Below are positions 6,280-10,997 of a stretch of DNA of 10,997 nt, in pieces. The notes under the pieces are model-generated. The model had not been told where the DNA came from. It worked only from the letters and a program-made list of their open reading frames with translations, and searched no databases. Both the position numbers and the translations under genes were made by a program. Source of the DNA: Armatimonadetes bacterium RBG_19FT_COMBO_69_19 (GTDB lineage Bacteria > Sysuimicrobiota > Sysuimicrobiia > Sysuimicrobiales > Kaftiobacteriaceae); NCBI GenBank assembly GCA_001768125.1, contig MENB01000006.1, positions 3,456 through 14,452 of the forward strand, written 5' to 3'. How positions within the stretch are numbered: the first letter of the stretch is position 1; each line of letters opens with the position of its first letter.

Positions 6280-7029
6280 GTGAGCGACACCGCGACCCTT
6301 CCGGGGGCAGCACCACCCAGCGATCGCGTCTCGCTTCTCGCGCCCCTGCAGGTGCGTAACTTCCGCAACCTGTGGCTCGGGCAGAGCGTCTCGCTGGTGG
6401 GCGACCAGTTCACGTTCGTGGCCCTCTCGTGGCTCGTCCTGTCGCTGACCGGCCGCCCCGGCGCGCTGGGCAGCGTCCTGATGCTGCTGGCCATGATCGG
6501 GATGGCCTCCGTGTTCTCCTTCGGGTACGCGGGCGCCACGTACGTCGGGCTTCCGGTGTTCGTCAAAGGACCGCTCGGCGCCGGGCCGCGAGAGCTCGGA
6601 GCGCTCTTCGCGGCCTCCGCATTGGGAGCGCTGATGGGGGGTATGATCGGCGGGACGGTGCGAGCGCGCCGGCGCGGCCTGGTCGGTATCATCCTGATCG
6701 GGGCGGTGGGAGCACTGCTTGCGGCGGTGTCGCTCGCGCAGACGGTGTGGCAGGGCGCGGCGCTGCTGTTCGGCAGCGGGGCGCTCCTCGCCTGGATCGG
6801 CATCACCTACATGACCATGATCCAGCAGCGCGCGGAGCGCGCCTACATGGGTCGCGTGATGGGGATGCTCATGTTCGGGATCTACGGGCTGTACCCGCTC
6901 TCCTACGGGCTGGCGGGTTGGATCTCGCAGGCTGCCGGTGTGCGGCTGTTGTTCATCCTTGGCGGGGCGCTGATCCTCGCCTCGGCCCTGCTTGGTGTCA
7001 CCGTCAAAGACCTCCGCGCGCTGGACTGA
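6280..7029 (+). CDS. Shortened MFS-type permease, apparently lacking TM2-TM6
   Basis: The 249-residue product begins like a DHA3/MFS_3-type exporter: RNFRNLWLGQSVSLVGDQFT at about 27-46, then WLVLSLTG, then GALGSVLML. After residue 70 it jumps to a segment resembling TM7 of such proteins (SVFSFGYAGATYVGLPVFV) and continues with TM8-TM12-like helices. Full-length relatives have about 400-430 residues and carry the 'GGxxxDRxxxR' motif after TM2, which is missing here. About seven membrane segments remain. The GTG start has a strong GGGAGAGGGAG ribosome-binding site 6 nt upstream. It lies 29 nt after the arsR-type gene. It may be an in-frame deletion derivative, a non-functional relic or an assembly error; transport activity is doubtful. 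Confidence 0.75.
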   Translation: MSDTATLPGAAPPSDRVSLLAPLQVRNFRNLWLGQSVSLVGDQFTFVALSWLVLSLTGRPGALGSVLMLLAMIGMASVFSFGYAGATYVGLPVFVKGPLGAGPRELGALFAASALGALMGGMIGGTVRARRRGLVGIILIGAVGALLAAVSLAQTVWQGAALLFGSGALLAWIGITYMTMIQQRAERAYMGRVMGMLMFGIYGLYPLSYGLAGWISQAAGVRLLFILGGALILASALLGVTVKDLRALD

Positions 7030-7072
7030 CCGGTCGGGCGGGCGGTGAATCACGGCACGGGAGGAACGAGCC

Positions 7073-7395
7073 ATGGGCGACAAACGCATCGAGGACATCG
7101 GCTGGGGATTGCTGCTGATCATCACGGGCGCCGCGTTCCTGATGCCCGGTTGGGGGGTGCCGTGGGCGACCTGGCTGGTGGGTGTCGGCGTCGTCATGCT
7201 CGGGCTCAACGCGGCGAGGTACCTGAACGGCATCAGGGTGAGGCGGTTCACGATCATCCTGGGCGCGTCCTTGCCCTGGCCGCTGGCGTGGGGAACTTCG
7301 CTGGGGTGGATCTGGAAGTGCCGCTCTTCGCGGCGCTGCTCATCCTGTCGGGAGCGAGTATCATCCTCAGGCCGCTGGTCGAAGGCAACCGCTGA
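7073..7395 (+). pseudogene. LiaI/LiaF-like small membrane protein, interrupted by a frameshift
   Basis: The ATG at 7073 has a strong GGGAGGAA ribosome-binding site 7 nt upstream. The first 64 residues (GWGLLLIITGAAFLMPGWG, then WLVGVGVVMLGLNAARYL, ending in RRFTIILG) look like the two-helix start of DUF5668/LiaI-LiaF-like membrane proteins. The matching continuation lies in another frame: VLALAAGVGNFAGVDLE, PLFAALLILSGASIILRPL and EGNR, ending with TGA at 7393-7395. The break is at about 7265-7267 (GGGCGCGTCC); restoring one G, or removing GC, rejoins the frames into a protein of about 107 residues with four hydrophobic segments. Unshifted, the frame runs on to 7669 with a low-quality tail. 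It may be a true lesion or a sequencing indel. It lies 43 nt after the MFS-type gene, probably in the same operon. Confidence 0.65.
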
Positions 7396-7420
7396 TCTCC
7401 TCCCGGCTCTGCCACAAGGC

Positions 7421-7450
7421 GTGGGGGCCCCCCTAATGCGGGGGCCTCAC
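7421..7450 (+). repeat. GC-rich hairpin resembling the one at 5494-5519
   Basis: GTGGGGGCCCCC (7421-7432) pairs with GGGGGCCTCAC (7440-7450) in an 11-pair stem with one bulged G (7427) and one G-U pair, around the loop CTAATGC. It lies 25 nt downstream of the small membrane protein gene. No T-run follows, so it is at best a weak terminator. Its core (CCCCTAATGCGGGGG) resembles that of the hairpin at 5494-5519 (CCCCTCATGCTGGGGG). Confidence 0.5.
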
Positions 7451-7493
7451 CGCGCTTCGCGACCTGCTCGGTCTCCGGACCGGATGGATCTGG

Positions 7494-7703
7494 TTGGTCG
7501 ACGGCGAGACGAAGCAATTCACGCCATCGCCCTCCACATCGAAGGGGCGCTGCATCACCACCTTACGGACCGGCCGACCCACGCCCAGCAGCGCGGTGGA
7601 TGTTGCCGGCCGCGCGCACGTGGAGCGCGTCTATCGCGCCGCGCTGAACGCCGGGTACCTCTGGCATGAGTTCGGAGACCTACACCTGATCGCTCCCGCC
7701 TGA
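7494..7703 (+). CDS. Doubtful small hypothetical protein (69 aa)
   Basis: The stretch 7396-7792 has no secure gene apart from the hairpin at 7421-7450. The best coding candidate in it starts at a TTG (7494) and ends with TGA at 7701-7703. Its C-terminal part, HVERVYRAALNAGYLWHEFGDLHLI, reads like real protein. The frame is open from a TAA at 7434-7436, so the true start may differ or the 5' part may be lost. A weak GGATGG lies 6 nt upstream of the TTG. I do not recognise a family. It could be a remnant or a chance frame. Confidence 0.3.
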   Translation: MVDGETKQFTPSPSTSKGRCITTLRTGRPTPSSAVDVAGRAHVERVYRAALNAGYLWHEFGDLHLIAPA

Positions 7704-7792
7704 GCCGCCGCCACGCGGCGAGTGCGCTCCGCGGGCGCCGCACGTCTTTGGCGGGGACCGCACGGGAAGTCTTCCAGTGGGGTGACGATCCC

Positions 7793-8404
7793 GTGAAACG
7801 GCGTGTCGTGGCGCTCGTCGTGGCGATCTGGCTCGTGGCGACCGGATGCCAGACCGTGACCGTGCAGGTTCCCCCTGAGGCCGACCTGCAGGGGATCAAG
7901 ACCGTAGCCGTCATGGCGGCCGACATGCCCAACGACCCCGCGCCCGTGGGCGTGCTGCTCCGCAGCGAGGCCTCCTCCCGCATCCGCCGGCTCCTGCCGA
8001 CCTTGACGCTGGTCGAGCCGACAGCCGGCTCCGACGCGGTACTGCGCATGACCGTGGTCCGCCACACCATCAGCTCGGTGGCGATCCGCGTCTACGTCGA
8101 CCCCCAGACGGGACAGGTGAGTTGTTCGGCCTGGCAGATCGCCTCGCTGCTCGTGGATGCCGCGGTAAACACCGGGGAGACCATCCGCTGGCAGGGCATC
8201 CTGGAGGCGGCCCGCCGGATCGATCTGCCGTGCGTGCGACGGAACGTGGCCGTCATCCCCGCGGTCTCCCCGGCCTCGACGGACCCACGGCTCGTCCGGG
8301 ACGTCGTCGACGATCTGGGTCGCCGCCTCGCCGGTTACGCGCGCCGGGAGATTCGCGCCCTGCCGCCGTCGGCGCCGGCGCCATCGCCAACCCAGGATCC
8401 CTAG
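7793..8404 (+). CDS. Predicted lipoprotein of unknown function (203 aa)
   Basis: The GTG at 7793 is preceded by GGGGTGA with a 7-nt spacer. A longer frame to 7748 exists but would place the signal peptide internally. The N-terminus is a lipoprotein signal: KRR, a hydrophobic core VVALVVAIWLV, then ATGC with Cys19 as the likely lipidated residue. The mature region (VTVQVPPEADLQGIKTVAVM) resembles the opening strand of outer-membrane-associated lipoproteins of the DUF4136/CsgG/LptE-like shape, followed by alternating strands and a C-terminal helix (DPRLVRDVVDDLGRRLAGYA). The tail is rich in Pro, Ala and Ser. It converges with the protease gene with only 6 nt between the stops. No specific function can be assigned. 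Confidence 0.75.
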   Translation: MKRRVVALVVAIWLVATGCQTVTVQVPPEADLQGIKTVAVMAADMPNDPAPVGVLLRSEASSRIRRLLPTLTLVEPTAGSDAVLRMTVVRHTISSVAIRVYVDPQTGQVSCSAWQIASLLVDAAVNTGETIRWQGILEAARRIDLPCVRRNVAVIPAVSPASTDPRLVRDVVDDLGRRLAGYARREIRALPPSAPAPSPTQDP

Positions 8405-8410
8405 CAGATC

Positions 8411-9046
8411 CTACTTCAGGAAGCTCCGGCAGGCCCCCAGCGCGGTGGCGGCGGGGAAGGCGATGCTGTAATTCTCACTGCGGTTGGACGCGACGAAGAT
8501 CCCCACGACTTCGCCTTTGCGGTTGAGCACGGGCGAGCCGCTTGCCCCCTGGTGCAGGGCCGGCTTGAAGACGATCATCGGGGAGCGGATCCTCCGCCCG
8601 CCGAGGATGGCCGATGCGATGACGTGCGTGACGCGTCCGCTGGCGACGGTCCAGCGGCGCCCGGGATAGCCTCCCACACGGATGGGCTCGCCCACTGACG
8701 GCGTCTTCGACGACAGGATGTAGTAAGGCGTCCCTTTCGGCAACGCGGCCTTGACGACGGCGAGGTCCTCGTCGCGGGTCCGGCACACCGGCCGCGCCTT
8801 CACCGGCGTACCCTTCGGGAGCCGGACTTCCATCGCATTCCCCACCACGTGTTTCGCCGTGAGGATCGTGGAGGGACCGACGACCACGCCCGTCCCGTAC
8901 TTGTTCAGAGCGGCGCCTTTCGAGATGAGCATCGGGATGCCTCGACGATCGAGGCTGCGCAGGGCGGTCTGCGCCGCGAGGACCGGCACGGCCACCGCCC
9001 CCACCAGCAGGAGGCACATCGTGATCCGTCTGAGTTGGAGGTGCAT
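8411..9046 (-). CDS. Secreted trypsin-like serine protease (S1C type, no PDZ)
   Basis: The 211-residue product begins with a signal peptide (MHLQLRRI, core CLLLVGAVAVPV, probable cleavage after LAA). The chymotrypsin-fold catalytic triad is visible: His66 in ILTAKHVVG, Asp94 in DEDLAVVK and Ser169 in QGASGSPV. The protease domain fills the protein, so the PDZ domains of DegP/HtrA are absent. The ATG at 9044-9046 has GGTGGGA 4 nt upstream. A longer frame from a TTG at 9100 would put 18 residues before the signal peptide and is less likely. It is divergent from the pyrE-side genes and convergent with the lipoprotein. Probable role: periplasmic or extracellular proteolysis; the substrate is unknown. 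Confidence 0.85.
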   Translation of the reverse strand: MHLQLRRITMCLLLVGAVAVPVLAAQTALRSLDRRGIPMLISKGAALNKYGTGVVVGPSTILTAKHVVGNAMEVRLPKGTPVKARPVCRTRDEDLAVVKAALPKGTPYYILSSKTPSVGEPIRVGGYPGRRWTVASGRVTHVIASAILGGRRIRSPMIVFKPALHQGASGSPVLNRKGEVVGIFVASNRSENYSIAFPAATALGACRSFLK

Positions 9047-9082
9047 GGGGTCCCACCGCGTAGCATGCCCCAGCAGTGGGCT

Positions 9083-9089
9083 AAGGAGG
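9083..9089 (+). promoter_or_regulatory. Strong Shine-Dalgarno before a short or shifted ORF
   Basis: AAGGAGG lies 5 nt before an ATG at 9095. That ATG opens a frame of poor quality that passes the coding-like ORF at 9160-9282 out of register. The perfect site suggests that a real gene starts at 9095 and that a frameshift separates it from the 9160 frame. Confidence 0.5.
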
Positions 9090-9159
9090 CGACGATGCAA
9101 CGGTTGCGTCGCGCCGGCCCGCCCCGCGCTTCCACCGCAGGGAAGTCTTCCGGACGCCG

Positions 9160-9282
9160 ATGTCCAGCCTCACGCCGGACGAGCGAAACCTGCTGCGGGC
9201 GATCGCGAGCGAGGAAGAGATCGCCTCCTGGATGCGCGAAGGGAGTTACCTGGGGGATCGTCTGGGCATCCAGGATGACTAG
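9160..9282 (+). CDS. Small hypothetical protein (40 aa), possibly the 3' part of a shifted gene
   Basis: The frame MSSLTPDERNLLRAIAS followed by EEEIASWMREGSYLGDRLGIQDD looks like genuine protein: acidic, helix-forming, with normal GC-rich codon use. It ends with a TAG at 9280-9282 that abuts the ATG of the HAD gene, suggesting translational coupling. The ATG at 9160 has no well-spaced ribosome-binding site. A perfect AAGGAGG plus ATG occurs 65 nt upstream in another frame, and in the 9160 frame the upstream stretch is open back to a TAA at 9082 but has no usual start codon. The gene may therefore begin at 9095 and carry an indel between 9095 and 9160. No family recognised. Confidence 0.45.
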   Translation: MSSLTPDERNLLRAIASEEEIASWMREGSYLGDRLGIQDD

Positions 9283-9990
9283 ATGATGAGGGCCGTGCTC
9301 TTCGACCTCGACGGCACGCTGCTGCATGTCGATACGGCCCAGTTTGTCGAGGCCTACGTGCGGTTGCTCGCCCGCTCGTTCGCCGCTCGGATCCCACCCG
9401 ACCTGTTCGTCCGGCACCTCCTGGTGGCCACGCAGGCCATGATGGCGGATCGCGATCCCTCGCGGACGAACCGGGAGGTCTTCGCGGCGAGTTTCTATCC
9501 ACCGCTGGGACTCACGGAGGAGGAGATGGCGCCGCACCTCGCCGAGTTCTACGCGCGAGAGTATCCGGCGCTGCGCGCCCTGACACGACCGGACCCGCTG
9601 GCGCGCCGCGCAGTCGGGGCGGCCCTCGAGCGCGGCTTCGACGCGGTCGTCGCCACGCAGCCCATCTTCCCGGAGACGGCCATCCGCCAGCGCCTGGAGT
9701 GGGCGGGCATCGCGGACCTGTCCTTCGCGCACGTCACGACCTACGAGACTGCGCACTTCTGCAAACCCCATCCGGAGTACTTCCTGGAGATCGCCGCAGT
9801 GATCGGGAAGGGGCCCGAGGAGTGTCTGATGGCCGGGAACGACGCGACGCATGACGCCGCCGCCGTCCGGACGGGGATGCAGGCCTACCTCGTCACGGAC
9901 CATCTCATCGGGGGGGCGGTCTTGCGCGGGGGCGTCCACCACCGCGGCACCCTGGCCGACCTCGCCAAGTTCCTGACAGCGGTCACGTAG
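9283..9990 (+). CDS. HAD family hydrolase (phosphatase-like)
   Basis: The 235-residue protein shows all four haloacid dehalogenase motifs: I, FDLDGTLL with nucleophile Asp8 and acid/base Asp10; II, Thr125 in VVATQPIF; III, Lys161 in CKPHPEYF; IV, GNDATHD with Asp187 and Asp191 for magnesium. A helical cap (about 15-100) sits between motifs I and II, as in phosphoglycolate-phosphatase-like C1 members. Two adjacent ATGs (9283 and 9286) are possible starts. The first abuts the stop of the upstream 40-residue ORF, and no strong ribosome-binding site is seen, so coupling is likely. It precedes pyrE by 43 nt. It probably dephosphorylates a small cytoplasmic metabolite, with substrate unknown. Confidence 0.9.
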   Translation: MMRAVLFDLDGTLLHVDTAQFVEAYVRLLARSFAARIPPDLFVRHLLVATQAMMADRDPSRTNREVFAASFYPPLGLTEEEMAPHLAEFYAREYPALRALTRPDPLARRAVGAALERGFDAVVATQPIFPETAIRQRLEWAGIADLSFAHVTTYETAHFCKPHPEYFLEIAAVIGKGPEECLMAGNDATHDAAAVRTGMQAYLVTDHLIGGAVLRGGVHHRGTLADLAKFLTAVT

Positions 9991-10033
9991 ATCCACGGGA
10001 AGGCCCTCGCCGCCCGCGTGCGAAGAAATCAGC

Positions 10034-10606
10034 ATGCGCGCCGATGAGGTCCGCGCGATCCTCGAGACGGCAGGGGCCGTGCGCGCCGGGCATTTCCGGC
10101 TCACCTCGGGGCTGCACAGCGACTTCTTCCTCCTCTGCGCCCTGGTGATGCAGCATCCCGAGCGCGCGGCGGCGCTGGCCGCAGCGATGGCCGGGCCCTA
10201 CCGCGGTGAGCGCGTCGACGCGGTCATCGGGCCGGCGGTCGGGGGCATCATCCTATCGTACGAGCTGGCCCGTCACCTCGGCGCCCGGGCGATTTTCGCG
10301 GAGAAGAGCGCGGGCGGGGCGATGGTGCTCCGGCGCGGATTCACGCTCGTTCCCGGGGAGCGCGTGCTGGTGATCGAGGATGCGCTGACCACCGGCGGCT
10401 CGATCCGAAAGGTGATTGACGTGGTCCGCGCCGCGAGGGCGGAGGTCGTCGGCGCAGCGGTCCTCGTCGACCGCTCGGGAGGGCGGGTGGATCTCGGGGT
10501 GCCGGTCCACTCGCTCCTCACACTTGAGGTCAACGCATGGGAGCCGGGCCAGTGCCCCCTCTGCCGTGCCGGAGTCCCCCTCGTTGAGCCGAAGGAGCCG
10601 GCCTAA
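10034..10606 (+). CDS. pyrE: Orotate phosphoribosyltransferase
   Basis: This enzyme joins orotate to PRPP to give orotidine 5'-phosphate in pyrimidine synthesis. The 190-residue protein opens with GAVRAGHFRLTSGLHSDFF (14-32), the orotate-side block of the family. It has VIGPAVGGIILSYELARHLG (64-83), AEKSAGGAMVLRRGF (89-103) and the PRPP-binding loop VLVIEDALTTGGS (111-123). The C-terminal CPLCRAG (Cys174, Cys177) is typical of the short Thermus-type PyrE branch and may bind zinc. The ATG at 10034 has only a weak GAAGAAA upstream. No other pyr gene is present. It follows the HAD gene and overlaps the stop of the convergent propeller gene by 4 nt. Confidence 0.93.
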   Translation: MRADEVRAILETAGAVRAGHFRLTSGLHSDFFLLCALVMQHPERAAALAAAMAGPYRGERVDAVIGPAVGGIILSYELARHLGARAIFAEKSAGGAMVLRRGFTLVPGERVLVIEDALTTGGSIRKVIDVVRAARAEVVGAAVLVDRSGGRVDLGVPVHSLLTLEVNAWEPGQCPLCRAGVPLVEPKEPA

Positions 10607-10997
10607 GGCTGCCAGGCGATGACCGGTCCCATGCTGAGATCTCCTGCGGCCTCGCCCAGACGCCGCCGGTGGGTACCGTCCGCCCGCATCACGTAAAGGC
10701 CGAGCCCGCGCTCATCCGCCCCGAGGAACGCGAGCCACCGCCTGTCGCGTGACCATACCGGCAGCATGTTGGCGCCGCCGGACGTCAGGCGCCGGAGCGC
10801 TGTGCCGTCGCTCTTCATGACGTAGATCTGCGAATCGCCAACACGCGCCACGACGAAGGCGATGCGTGTCCCATCCGGCGACCATGCCGGCGCGTAGCCG
10901 GTCGACAGGCGCCGCGGTTCTCCGCCGGTGCGGTCGACGATCAGGATCTGCTGCTCGGCCCGTCCCACGCGCGTCACGAAGGCGATCCGCGTTCCAT
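10603..10997 (-). CDS. PD40/TolB-like beta-propeller protein, C-terminal part
   Basis: The frame is open to the right edge and ends at a TAG (10605-10603), so only about 131 C-terminal residues are visible. They contain repeated WD40-like (PD40) blades: YAPAWSPDGTRIAFV followed by SQIYVMKSDGTALRRLTSG, then MLPVWSRDRRWLAFL and GLYVMRADGTHRRRL, ending in PVIAWQP. An earlier GTRIAFV is visible at the edge. Such repeats occur in TolB, prolyl oligopeptidase-like propellers and many secreted proteins. A GTG at 10977 is internal to the repeats and not the true start. The stop codon overlaps the pyrE stop (shared CTAA at 10603-10606). The full domain plan and any signal peptide are outside the window. 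Confidence 0.85.
   Translation of the reverse strand, partial: GTRIAFVTRVGRAEQQILIVDRTGGEPRRLSTGYAPAWSPDGTRIAFVVARVGDSQIYVMKSDGTALRRLTSGGANMLPVWSRDRRWLAFLGADERGLGLYVMRADGTHRRRLGEAAGDLSMGPVIAWQP

Noticed and set aside
6247..7257. Minus-strand ORF of 336 codons opposite the MFS-type gene
   Set aside because: It opposes a gene with a clear start site and membrane pattern. The product is Arg/Pro/His-rich without recognisable domains.
7261..7275. Programmed ribosomal frameshift in the small membrane protein
   Set aside because: There is no slippery heptamer (X XXY YYZ), no internal Shine-Dalgarno and no suitable downstream hairpin at the junction. An indel is simpler.
7704..7792. Weak hairpin (GTGCG...CGCAC, then GTCTTT) as a terminator before the lipoprotein gene
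   Set aside because: It has only five continuous pairs and a short T-run in very GC-rich sequence, too weak to report as a terminator.
8905..10104. Minus-strand ORF of 399 codons opposite the HAD gene
   Set aside because: It is antisense to a protein with all four HAD motifs and overlaps the protease signal peptide region. It has no motif of its own.

Overview
The window is GC-rich bacterial chromosome with short intergenic spaces. No rRNA, tRNA, phage, insertion sequence or CRISPR array was seen. The TRAP transporter block, a short orotate phosphoribosyltransferase with a C-terminal CxxC, and sigma-70-like promoters lying almost on top of start codons fit an uncultivated, GC-rich environmental bacterium. 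I cannot name the phylum from this sequence alone.

Left third (1-5420). The 3' end of an Asp/Glu racemase-like gene reads rightward and converges with a five-gene leftward block: IclR-type regulator, then TRAP substrate-binding protein (DctP), small permease (DctQ), large permease (DctM) and an MmgE/PrpD-family enzyme. Gaps of 10-27 nt suggest a single regulator-first operon for uptake and catabolism of an organic acid. A perfect 9-bp inverted repeat sits at the IclR start, just downstream of a candidate promoter, and is a good autoregulatory operator candidate.

Middle (5420-7800). This is an accessory-looking stretch. A strong sigma-70-like promoter drives a leader with a very GC-rich hairpin and a 65-residue zinc-ribbon-like mini-protein, followed by an intrinsic terminator. 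Next comes an ArsR-type repressor with an AT-rich promoter/operator almost touching its start codon. Then come an MFS-type permease of only 249 residues that seems to lack TM2-TM6, and a small LiaI/LiaF-like membrane protein interrupted by a frameshift. A second GC-rich hairpin like the first follows, then a doubtful small ORF. The deletion and frameshift within about 1 kb suggest decay or local assembly error.

Right third (7793-10997). A predicted lipoprotein converges with a small secreted trypsin-like protease lacking a PDZ domain. Divergent from the protease is a rightward run of a 40-residue ORF (possibly frameshifted), a HAD-family phosphatase and pyrE. pyrE overlaps tail-to-tail, by 4 nt, with a partial PD40/TolB-like beta-propeller gene that runs off the right edge.

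No clearly new multi-gene system is evident. The best leads are the IclR inverted repeat, the near-leaderless arsR promoter/operator, the shortened MFS protein, the zinc-ribbon micro-gene with its leader hairpin, and the pair of similar hairpins.
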